DNA of 64,000 nt from Bosea sp. PAMC 26642. GTDB lineage: Bacteria; Pseudomonadota; Alphaproteobacteria; Rhizobiales; Beijerinckiaceae. Each line of letters begins with the position of its first letter. Position 1 is the first letter of the stretch. The notes beneath the pieces were generated by a model. It saw only the letters and a list, made by a program, of their open reading frames with translations, ran no database searches and had not been told where the DNA came from. The position numbers and the translations under genes were made by a program. Shown one piece after another: positions 8,006 through 15,713 of the stretch. The stretch covers positions 372,001-436,000 of the forward strand of contig NZ_CP014301.1 of assembly GCF_001562255.1 (NCBI RefSeq). Reading direction: 5' to 3'.

Positions 8006-10366
8006 TCATAGCCCCGCCTCCGCCCGCACCCGCTCCACCGCCTCCAGCACCCGCTCCGGCGTCGCCGGCGTGTCGAGCCTCGGACAAACCCTGTGCCCGC
8101 CCACGCTCGCTACCGCGTCCGACAGCGCGTGCAGAACCGAGATCGCCAGCATCAGCGGCGGCTCCCCGACGGCCTTGGAGCGGTGGATCGTCGGCTCGCG
8201 GTTGGGTGCATTCTCCAGCAGTTCGACATTGAAGATGCGCGGCCGGTCCGAGGCCACCGGGATCTTGTAGGTCGAGGGCGCATGGGTCTTGAGCCGCCCC
8301 TTCTCATCCCAGACCAGCTCCTCGGTGGTCAGCCAGCCCATGCCCTGAATGAAGCCGCCCTCGATCTGGCCCTTGTCGATCGCGGGGTTCAGCGATGTCC
8401 CGCAATCATGCAGGATATCGACACGCTCGACCTTGTACTCCCCGGTCAGCGTGTCGATCGCGACTTCGGCTGCCGCCGCGCCATAGGCGAAATAATAGAA
8501 CGGGTGGCCGCGCCCGGTCTTGCGGTCCCAGTGGATCTTCGGCGTGGCGTAAAAGCCCGTCGCCGAGAGCTGGGTGCGGGCCATGTAGGCGGCGGACACC
8601 AGTTCGGTAAAGCTCATCTCATGCGCGCCGACCCGCACCCGGCCGGGCAGAAACACGACGTCGCTCTCCGCGACGCTCCACTTCTTGACGGCAAAAGCGA
8701 CGAGCCGCGCCTTGATCGTCTCGCAGGCATCGAGCGCCGCCATGCCGTTGAGGTCGGAACCCGAGGAGGCGGCGGTCGCCGAGGTGTTGGGCACCTTGCC
8801 GGTGGTTGTCGCGGTGATCTTGACCTGATCGAGCCCGATCCCGAAGGCCTGCGCCACCACCTGCGCCACCTTCACATAGAGCCCCTGGCCCATCTCGGTG
8901 CCGCCATGGTTCAGCATGACCGTGCCGTCGGTATAGACATGCACCAGCGCGCCTGCCTGGTTGAACCAGGTCGCGGTGAAGGAGATGCCGAACTTGACCG
9001 GCGTCAGCGCGATGCCGCGCTTGATGATCGGACTTTTGGCGTTGGCCTCGCGGATCGCCTGCTGTCGCGCGGTGTAGTCGCAACGACGCTCCAGCTCAGC
9101 CATCACCTCGCCGGCGATCATGTCCTCGACGGTCTGGTGATAGGGCGTGACGTCGCGTCCCGGCCCTTCACTGGAGGAACTGCCGCCATAGAGGTTGCGC
9201 CGGCGCACCTCCAGCGGGTCGAGCCCGGTCGCGAAGGCGACCTCCTCAATGAAGCGCTCGGCCCCGACCATGCCTTGGGGCCCGCCGAAGCCGCGAAAAG
9301 CGGTGTTGGAGACGGTGTTGGTCAGCAGGGGCTGGGAGACGGCCCGCACCGCCGGATAGAAATAGCAATTGTCCATGTGGAACAGCGCACGGTCGGTCAC
9401 CGGCCCCGACAGATCGGCGTTCCAGCCGCAGCGCGCGCCATAGACCGCATCGACTGCCAGGATATGGCCGGCATCGTCGAAGCCGATCTCGTAGTCGCAG
9501 ACGAAGTCGTGGCGCTTGCCGGTGATGATCATATCGTCGTCGCGGTCGGGCCTAAGCTTGACCGGCCGCTTCAGCGTGCGGGCGCTGAGCGCCGCCACGA
9601 CGGCGAACAGGTTTGATTGCGTCTCCTTGCCGCCGAACCCGCCGCCCATGCGCCGAATCTCGACCGTCACTGCATGCGAACCGACGCCGAGTACGGCTGC
9701 GACCATGTGCTGGACTTCCGACGGATGCTGCGTCGAGGAGAGCACGGTCATGTCCTCGTCCTCGCCCGGAATGGCGAGCGCGATCTGGCTTTCCAGATAG
9801 AAATGGTCCTGGCCCCCGATCGCCATCGAGCCCCTGAGCCGGCGCGGGCTCGCGGCCATGGCAGCGGCGACGTCGCCGCGTTCGAGCGTCAGCGGATCGG
9901 TGACGAGCCCGCCGCCCGCCGCGCGTGCCGCCGCGACGTCGAGCACTGGCGCCTTCTCGTCATAGCAGGCCCTCGCCAGCAGGGCGGCGCGCCGCGCCTG
10001 GTCGCGTGTCTCTGCGACCACCGCGAAAAGCGGCTGGCCGTGATGCAGGATCGTCCCGGTCGCGAAAACCGGCTCGTCATGGCGATGCGTCGAGGAGATA
10101 TCGTTGGCGCCTGGAATGTCGGCGGCGGTCAGGACGGCGAGAACGCCGGGCGCCGTGCGTACCGCATCGAGGTCGAGCGAGACCAGCCTGCCATGCGCGA
10201 TGGTGCTCAGCCCGAGATAGGCGTGCACGAGTCCGGCGGGGCTCGCGACATCGTCGATATAGAGCGCCTCGCCCGCGACATGCTTGGCGGCAGAATCATG
10301 TGTGACGGCGGCGCCGACAAGGCCCGCCATGCTCGCCGGCTCCAGCCGCTTGCGCGCGTCAGCCAT
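8006..10366 (-). CDS. xdhB: Xanthine dehydrogenase, molybdopterin-binding subunit XdhB
   Basis: A 786-aa large subunit that holds the molybdenum centre and oxidises hypoxanthine to xanthine and xanthine to urate. The aldehyde oxidase/xanthine dehydrogenase a/b hammerhead domain spans roughly residues 20-130 and the Mo-binding domain roughly 150-780. Conserved motifs include MGGGFGGKETQ, NTAFRGFGGPQGM, GTEMGQGLYVKVAQ and, near the C-terminus, KAVGEPPLML with the catalytic Glu. The length matches the family. The start overlaps the xdhA stop by 8 bp, so the two subunits are translationally coupled. Confidence 0.95.
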   Translation of the reverse strand: MADARKRLEPASMAGLVGAAVTHDSAAKHVAGEALYIDDVASPAGLVHAYLGLSTIAHGRLVSLDLDAVRTAPGVLAVLTAADIPGANDISSTHRHDEPVFATGTILHHGQPLFAVVAETRDQARRAALLARACYDEKAPVLDVAAARAAGGGLVTDPLTLERGDVAAAMAASPRRLRGSMAIGGQDHFYLESQIALAIPGEDEDMTVLSSTQHPSEVQHMVAAVLGVGSHAVTVEIRRMGGGFGGKETQSNLFAVVAALSARTLKRPVKLRPDRDDDMIITGKRHDFVCDYEIGFDDAGHILAVDAVYGARCGWNADLSGPVTDRALFHMDNCYFYPAVRAVSQPLLTNTVSNTAFRGFGGPQGMVGAERFIEEVAFATGLDPLEVRRRNLYGGSSSSEGPGRDVTPYHQTVEDMIAGEVMAELERRCDYTARQQAIREANAKSPIIKRGIALTPVKFGISFTATWFNQAGALVHVYTDGTVMLNHGGTEMGQGLYVKVAQVVAQAFGIGLDQVKITATTTGKVPNTSATAASSGSDLNGMAALDACETIKARLVAFAVKKWSVAESDVVFLPGRVRVGAHEMSFTELVSAAYMARTQLSATGFYATPKIHWDRKTGRGHPFYYFAYGAAAAEVAIDTLTGEYKVERVDILHDCGTSLNPAIDKGQIEGGFIQGMGWLTTEELVWDEKGRLKTHAPSTYKIPVASDRPRIFNVELLENAPNREPTIHRSKAVGEPPLMLAISVLHALSDAVASVGGHRVCPRLDTPATPERVLEAVERVRAEAGL

Positions 10367-11837
10367 CGGCGGCCTCCACGAGCAGGCCGGCGACGCGGGT
10401 CTCGATGGTCGCGTCGGTGGTCTCGATCAGGAAGCGCCGCAGCAGGTTTCCGGCGACGGTCAGGCGATAGCGGGCCGAGGCGCGCATGTCCGAAAGCGGC
10501 GTGAAATCCTGGGGCAGGGCGGCGATGGCTGCAGCGACGGCGGCCTCGTCCCATGGCCGTCCGAGGAGCGCGGCCTCCGCTGCCTTGGCGCGCTTCGGGA
10601 TGCCCGCCAAGCCGCCATAGGCGAGGCGAGCCTCTGCGATGGGGCCGGACGCGTCGAGCCTGACGAAGAACGCCCCGCACACCGCGGAAATATCCTCGTC
10701 GAAGCGTTTCGAGATTTTCGAGACGTGAAAGAGCGCACCCGCCGGCAGCTTCGGAACCAGCACCGCCTCGACGAATTCGCCCGGCTGCCGGTCCTGTTTG
10801 CGGTAGTCGAGGAAGAAACGTTCGAGCGGGATTTCGCGCCGTTCCGTTCCCTTGCGCAGCATCAGACGCGCGTCCAGCGCGATCAGCGCCGGCGGCAAAT
10901 CGCCGATCGGCGAGCCGTTGGCGATGTTGCCGCCGATCGTGCCGGCATTGCGCACCTGCTCCCCGCCGAAACGGCGCATCAATTCGTCAAGTTGCGGTGA
11001 GAGTGCCGTCAGCGCGGTGCGGACATCGACGTGGTTCGCCATTGCGCCGAGGCGCAAATGGTCGCCTTCGTCGGCGATCTCGCGCAGGGCGGCGATGCGG
11101 CCGAGATAGATCACCGTCGCCGGCTGCTGCATGCCCTTGGTGACCCAAAGCCCGACATCGGTCGCGCCTGCCACCAGCGTCGCGTCGGGATGGGCGACGA
11201 CAAGCTCGGCCAGCGACTCGACACTGCCCGGCGCAAGGAAACGCCGCATCCCGTCGCCCAGCGACAGCGTCTCGTCGCCGGCCATCGCGGCAAGCCGCCC
11301 GGCTGTCTCGGCGGCGTCCAGCGCAAGGCGGTCGCTCGCCCGTCCACCGCGTCGGTACATCGCCTGTGCCGCCTTGATGATCGGCTCGTAGCCGGTGCAG
11401 CGGCAGAGATTGCCCGCGAGCGCATCCTCGATGCGGGCCACGTCCGGCGCGTTCTCGTTCAGCCAGAGCGCTAGAAGCGACATCACGAAGCCCGGCGTGC
11501 AGAAGCCGCATTGCGAGCCATGGCAGTCCACCAGCGCCTGCTGAACGGGATGCAGTGCGCCGTCCGCGCCTTTCAGATGCTCGACAGTGAGCAGATGGCA
11601 GCCGTCCAATGTCGGCAGGAAGCGGATGCAGGCATTGATCGCCTCATAGCGCAGCCGGCCGCGATCGAGCCGCCCGACAACGACGGTGCAGGCACCGCAA
11701 TCGCCCTCGGCGCAGCCCTCCTTGCTCCCGGTCAGGCGCCGGTCGAGCCTGAGCCAGTCGAGCACCGTCAGCGTCGGGTCGCAGGACGCGATCTCGACCG
11801 GTTCGGTTCCGAGGATGAAGCGCAGCGTGTCACGCAT
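10359..11837 (-). CDS. xdhA: Xanthine dehydrogenase small subunit XdhA (2Fe-2S and FAD)
   Basis: A 492-aa subunit that passes electrons from the Mo centre through two 2Fe-2S clusters to FAD and then NAD+. The start at 11837 gives MRDTLRFILGTEPVEI. The first cluster is bound by the motif GCAEGDCGACTVVVG and the second by CGFCTPGF and CRCTGYEP. The FAD domain starts near residue 185 and includes GGNIANGSPIGDLPPALIAL. A start ten codons further upstream is open, but the shorter form fits the family. It is the first gene of the xdhAB-xdhC-transporter run and is divergent from guanine deaminase. Confidence 0.94.
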   Translation of the reverse strand: MRDTLRFILGTEPVEIASCDPTLTVLDWLRLDRRLTGSKEGCAEGDCGACTVVVGRLDRGRLRYEAINACIRFLPTLDGCHLLTVEHLKGADGALHPVQQALVDCHGSQCGFCTPGFVMSLLALWLNENAPDVARIEDALAGNLCRCTGYEPIIKAAQAMYRRGGRASDRLALDAAETAGRLAAMAGDETLSLGDGMRRFLAPGSVESLAELVVAHPDATLVAGATDVGLWVTKGMQQPATVIYLGRIAALREIADEGDHLRLGAMANHVDVRTALTALSPQLDELMRRFGGEQVRNAGTIGGNIANGSPIGDLPPALIALDARLMLRKGTERREIPLERFFLDYRKQDRQPGEFVEAVLVPKLPAGALFHVSKISKRFDEDISAVCGAFFVRLDASGPIAEARLAYGGLAGIPKRAKAAEAALLGRPWDEAAVAAAIAALPQDFTPLSDMRASARYRLTVAGNLLRRFLIETTDATIETRVAGLLVEAADG

Positions 11838-11875
11838 GCGAATGGGTTCCCGCGACGCCTGCACCAACCACCGCC

Positions 11876-11979
11876 GTCATACCGGACAAGCGGCAAAGCC
11901 GCGCCGATCCGGAATCCATCGCAGAGCACCGCGCCCTATGATGGATTCCGGGTCTCCGCTTCGCTGCGCCCGGAATGAC
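11876..11979. repeat. GTCATTCCGG palindromic repeat, copy 3
   Basis: It lies in the 284-bp divergent region between xdhA and guaD, bounded by GTCATACCGG and CCCGGAATGAC, with inner arms CCGGAATCCATC and GATGGATTCCGG. Its right arm contains TGGATTCCGGGTC at 11942-11954, exactly the core target sequence of the IS110 element at 41947-43062. The rest of the divergent region shows no gene, and I could not identify promoters with confidence. Confidence 0.85.
11942..11954 (+). other. Unoccupied match to the IS110 target sequence
   Basis: The 13-mer TGGATTCCGGGTC here is identical to the sequence that the IS110 element interrupted at 41945/43065. It therefore matches both predicted target guides of that element's bridge RNA. 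A second unoccupied copy lies at 43099-43111. Whether it is used as a target is inference. Confidence 0.6.
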
Positions 11980-12121
11980 GTCAGTGGTTCCAGCGCGAAA
12001 CCGCCTTGCGCGATCGTGGCGTTCGTCCAAATCATGCCCGCAGATTAGGCATGTTCCAGGCTTGGCCGGAAGCGCTGATTTGGTGCAGATATGGCGTGAA
12101 TTTGGGCCGGAGCCGAAAGCC

Positions 12122-13444
12122 TTGAGCGAAACGAAAGCCCTGACGGCCCTGCGCGGTCGCCTGCTCTGGTTCGTCGATGATCCTGAAGCGGCCGGCGACG
12201 CCGCTCATCGCTACATCGAGGACGGGCTGCTGCTGATCGAAGGCGGCCTGATCGCGGCGGTCGGCGAGGCCTCCGCGCTCCTGCCGACGCTGCCGGCAGG
12301 TACCCATGTCGCCGACCATCGCCCGCATCTGATCATGCCGGGCTTCATCGACGCGCATCTGCACATGCCCCAGACCCAGGTGATTGCCTCCTATGGCGCG
12401 CAGCTGATGGACTGGCTGAACCGATACACCTTCGTCGAGGAGCAGAAGCTCGGCCAGCAGGGCCATGCCGAAAAGCTCGCCACCTTCCTGCTCGACGAAT
12501 TGCTGGCGAACGGCACCACGACGGCAGTCGCCTTCTGCTCGGTTCATCCGCAATCGGCCGAAGCCTTCTTCACCGAATCCGAGCGCCGCAACACCCGCAT
12601 GGTCGCCGGCAAGGTGATGATGGACCGTAACGCGCCCGAGGCGCTGACCGATACCCCCGAAAGCGGCTATTCCGACAGCAAGGCGCTGATCGAGCGCTGG
12701 CACGGACGGGGCCGCCAGCGTTACGCGATCAGCCCGCGCTTCGCGATCACCTCGACGCCGGAGCAGCTTGCGGCCGCCGGGCGGCTGGCGGCGGAACATC
12801 CCGACTGCCACGTCCAGACCCATATCAACGAGAACCAGGCCGAGATCGCCTTTGCCCGCGAACTCTATCCCGAGTCCGCCGACTACACCGGCATCTACGA
12901 AGATTTCGGTCTGCTCGGACGCAACAGCCTGATGGGCCACTGCATCCACATGACCAAGCGCGAATGGCGCGCTTTTGCGCAAGCCCGCGCCGTGGCGGTG
13001 TTCTGCCCGACCTCGAACCTGTTTCTAGGCTCTGGGCTCTTCGACTGGGCCCGCGCCCGCCACGAGGGCGTGCGCGTCGCGGTCGCGACCGATATCGGCG
13101 GCGGCACCTCCTACTCGATGCTGCGAACCATGGCCGAGGCCTACAAGGTGCTGCAATTGCAGGGGCAGTCGCTCAGCGCGCTGGCGGCGCTCCACGCCAT
13201 CACGCGCGGCAACGCAATGGCTATCGGCCTCGACCACCTCATCGGCTCGCTGGAAACCGGCCACGAGGCCGATGTCGTGGTGCTCGATCCCGCCGCGACG
13301 CGGGCGATGGCGCACCGGCTGGAAACGGCGCGCGATCTGGCCGAGGAGTTGTTCGTGCTGGTCACGCTGGGCGACGCCAGCAATATCGTCGCGACCTATG
13401 TGATGGGCGCTCCCGTCATTCCGGGGCAAGCGCGAAGCGCTTGA
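12122..13444 (+). CDS. guaD: Guanine deaminase
   Basis: A zinc amidohydrolase of about 440 aa that turns guanine into xanthine, the substrate of the divergent xanthine dehydrogenase. Metal-site motifs are visible: GFIDAHLHMPQTQ, QTHINENQ, GHCIHM and ATDIGGGTSYS. There is no ATG in a sensible place, so I chose the TTG at 12122 (LSETKALTALRGRLL), which gives the usual length and has a GGAG about 12 bases upstream. GTG at 12083 is an alternative, and an ATG at 11975 lies in the palindrome and is unlikely. The last nine residues (VIPGQARSA) and the stop codon are encoded by a GTCATTCCGG palindrome, so the repeat has replaced the original C-terminus. Confidence 0.92.
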   Translation: MSETKALTALRGRLLWFVDDPEAAGDAAHRYIEDGLLLIEGGLIAAVGEASALLPTLPAGTHVADHRPHLIMPGFIDAHLHMPQTQVIASYGAQLMDWLNRYTFVEEQKLGQQGHAEKLATFLLDELLANGTTTAVAFCSVHPQSAEAFFTESERRNTRMVAGKVMMDRNAPEALTDTPESGYSDSKALIERWHGRGRQRYAISPRFAITSTPEQLAAAGRLAAEHPDCHVQTHINENQAEIAFARELYPESADYTGIYEDFGLLGRNSLMGHCIHMTKREWRAFAQARAVAVFCPTSNLFLGSGLFDWARARHEGVRVAVATDIGGGTSYSMLRTMAEAYKVLQLQGQSLSALAALHAITRGNAMAIGLDHLIGSLETGHEADVVVLDPAATRAMAHRLETARDLAEELFVLVTLGDASNIVATYVMGAPVIPGQARSA

Positions 13445-13559
13445 GCCCGGAACCCATAGCCACTGCGCTTCGGGCGGAAAACTCTAACGCAGGTCCCTGG
13501 CTACCGGGCGACGGTGCGTATGGGTTCCGGCTCTTGGCTGCGCCAAGCCCCGGAATGAC
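13415..13559. repeat. GTCATTCCGG palindromic repeat, copy 4 (overlaps guaD 3' end)
   Basis: Bounded by GTCATTCCGGGG and CCCCGGAATGAC, with inner arms CCCGGAACCCATA and TATGGGTTCCGG. The first 30 bp are translated as the end of guanine deaminase, and the other end lies 6 bp before the stop of the convergent aminotransferase gene. It separates two convergent genes and may serve as a two-way terminator. Confidence 0.85.
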
Positions 13560-13565
13560 GCCGGT

Positions 13566-14423
13566 TCAGCCCAGAACCCCGCCCTTCCTGGCGAAATCGA
13601 GATAGATCTCGCGCAGCCGAAGCGCGGCCGGTCCTGGCGCGCCGTTGTGGATCGTGTGGCCGTCGATCGAGACCACCGGCATGACGAGACTGGTGGCGGA
13701 GGTGATGAAGGCCTCTTCCGCGTCGAGTGCTTCGCTCAGGGTGAACTCGCGCTCCTCGAAGGCGTAGCCGGACTCGGAGAGATAGGCGAGGACGGCCTTG
13801 CGCGTGATGCCCGGCAGCACCTTCTGCGACAACGGCCGCGAGATCAGCGTCTTGCCCTTGACGATCCAGGCGGTCGAGGAAGCGCCCTCGGTGACGACGT
13901 CGCCCTCCAGCATCCAGGTCTCGGCCGCGCCGTTCTCGGCCGCGAACTGCTTGGCCAGCACCTGCGCCAGCAGAGCCACGCTCTTGATGTCGCGGCGCGC
14001 CCAGCGGATGTCGGGGCAGGTCACCACCTTGATGCCGGTCCTGGCCGCCGGAGCCGAACTCATGTTGCGCTCTTGGGTAAACATCACCAGCGTCGGGGCG
14101 ATATCCTTCGGGAAGGCGAAATCGCGATCGGTCGCGCCACGCGTCACCTGCAGGTAGACGCCGCCCTCGTCGACCGCGTTGCGCGCGATCAGCTCCTCAT
14201 GGATCGCGATCAGCTCGGCTTTCGACCAGGGCAAGGGTAGCTTGATCTCGCCGCAGGAGCGTTCGAGCCGGGCAAGATGCGCCTCGCAATCGACCAGCTT
14301 GCCGCCGAGCACCGCTGAGACCTCGTAGATGCCGTCGGCGAAGATGAAGCCACGGTCGAAGATCGAGATCCTGGCGTCTTCCTCGGGGAGGTATTCGCCA
14401 TTGACGTAGACAGTGCGGCTCAT
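13566..14423 (-). CDS. dat: D-amino acid aminotransferase (class IV PLP enzyme)
   Basis: A 285-aa fold-type IV PLP aminotransferase. The start at 14423 gives MSRTVYVNGEYLPEEDARIS, the typical opening. The motif RRDIKSVALLAQVLAKQFA, with the PLP-binding Lys of DIKS, is characteristic of D-amino acid transaminase rather than the branched-chain enzyme, as are GVYLQVTRG and GDVVTEGASST. The expected reaction is D-Ala plus 2-oxoglutarate to pyruvate plus D-Glu, which feeds cell-wall precursors or D-amino acid breakdown. It stands alone, with the hydrolase gene upstream in the same direction. A branched-chain or aminodeoxychorismate lyase role is less likely given the motif. Confidence 0.85.
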   Translation of the reverse strand: MSRTVYVNGEYLPEEDARISIFDRGFIFADGIYEVSAVLGGKLVDCEAHLARLERSCGEIKLPLPWSKAELIAIHEELIARNAVDEGGVYLQVTRGATDRDFAFPKDIAPTLVMFTQERNMSSAPAARTGIKVVTCPDIRWARRDIKSVALLAQVLAKQFAAENGAAETWMLEGDVVTEGASSTAWIVKGKTLISRPLSQKVLPGITRKAVLAYLSESGYAFEEREFTLSEALDAEEAFITSATSLVMPVVSIDGHTIHNGAPGPAALRLREIYLDFARKGGVLG

Positions 14424-14536
14424 GGATCGGGGCTCTCGCAAGGCAGGGGCAGGGGAGATCAGGATGGGTTTTCTTCGTAGCCGAGCCCTTCCAGCGATGC
14501 GAGCCCTTCCGAACGGCTTCGTCGCTGCGCGCGGCG

Positions 14537-15664
14537 CTATTCCGGCAGCATCGGCCTGTCGTTTTCGAAGGCGACGACGCAATCAGGCGCGGCCTTCTTG
14601 CACTCGCGCAGCGCATTCTCGCGGGCCAATTCGAGACTATCGGTGCCGAACCAGTAGCGGAAATGCTTTGTCGAGGGGCTCAGCGCCATCGCCTTTTCGC
14701 CGGGCGCGGCGAAATAGCGCTCGAACGTCCCCGCCCGCGCCGTCAGCCCGAGCTTGGCAAAGCGCAGCCGCGCTTGCGCTGGCGACCATGTCGGCAGTTT
14801 CCAGGCGCGCAGCGAGGCGTCCATTTCGGCGAGCCAGACATAGCGCGCCTGCCCGTTGCGGAAGATCAGGTGCCCGCGCGGCTTGATCTCGGGCAGTTCG
14901 ACGAAGCGGACATCGCCTCCCGCATCGAGCGCCGCCGCCCGCATCCGGTCGACCAGAGGCGGCGGGAAGAGTTCGTCGTTCTTGGCATAGACCCAGAGCT
15001 GAGGCACGCCGCTCGCGGCCTGAAAGCCCTTCACGGTCGAAACCAGCGCGTCGCGGCCCTTCTCGGTGCACTCTTCGAGGTTCAGGCCGCCCGCGACATT
15101 GATCACGCCGCGCAAACCGGCGGGCTTGCGCCGTGCCAGCGCCAGGACGGCCGCCCCACCGGCGGATTCGCCGAGCGCGATGGCCCGCTCGGGATCGACG
15201 TCGGGGCGCTGCTGGAGGGTTCGCAAGGCCTCGATCAGTTCGTCGGCGTCCCCGTTGAACTGGGTCGTCAGATCGGGATTGGCGCAGGAGGCGGCGGCCG
15301 GGAACGGCCCGTCCGACTGGCCGAAACCGCGCCGCATCACCACCGCCGCGAGCCAGCCGCGGCGGGCGAGATCGCGCGCCACCGTCGCATAGGAGGCCGC
15401 GCGCAGATCGCCCATGCTGATGTGGCTGGCCGATTTGCCATGCGTGATCAGGGCCAGCGGCAGCTTCCCGGCCGCCGCGGCCGGCCGCACGATCAGCGCC
15501 TCCAGCCGAACGTCGCGACCGCCGAGCTTGATGCGCAGGAAGGTGCTCTCCTCGCGCAGGGGCTCCTGCGCTCGCGAAGCGGTCGCGGCCATGGCAAGAA
15601 GGGCAAGGCCCAGCACGGCGAGACGGACAATCGAGGACAGGGATCGCTCCTGCGAGACATTCAT
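14537..15664 (-). CDS. Exported alpha/beta hydrolase (dienelactone hydrolase-like)
   Basis: A 375-aa secreted serine hydrolase. The start at 15664 (MNVSQERSLSSIVRLAVLGL) gives a signal peptide ending near ASRAQ. The fold motifs are ALITHGKS for the oxyanion region, the nucleophile elbow ALGESAGGAAVLA (Ser in GESAG), WVYAKNDELFP for the Asp and PRGHLIF for the His. The C-terminal 90 residues form an extra segment with two Cys. The substrate is not evident: related proteins act on esters, dienelactones or small peptides. It lies between the aminotransferase and malic enzyme genes, neither of which explains its role. Confidence 0.8.
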   Translation of the reverse strand: MNVSQERSLSSIVRLAVLGLALLAMAATASRAQEPLREESTFLRIKLGGRDVRLEALIVRPAAAAGKLPLALITHGKSASHISMGDLRAASYATVARDLARRGWLAAVVMRRGFGQSDGPFPAAASCANPDLTTQFNGDADELIEALRTLQQRPDVDPERAIALGESAGGAAVLALARRKPAGLRGVINVAGGLNLEECTEKGRDALVSTVKGFQAASGVPQLWVYAKNDELFPPPLVDRMRAAALDAGGDVRFVELPEIKPRGHLIFRNGQARYVWLAEMDASLRAWKLPTWSPAQARLRFAKLGLTARAGTFERYFAAPGEKAMALSPSTKHFRYWFGTDSLELARENALRECKKAAPDCVVAFENDRPMLPE

Positions 15665-15713
15665 CGGATGCCGATGATGGCAGAGCGGATGCCGCGTCGG
15701 CAATGGTCGGTCC

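Noticed and set aside
11975..12121. ATG-initiated N-terminal extension of guanine deaminase
   Set aside because: The ATG lies in a palindromic repeat and the 49 extra residues have no family character; the TTG at 12122 gives the normal length.
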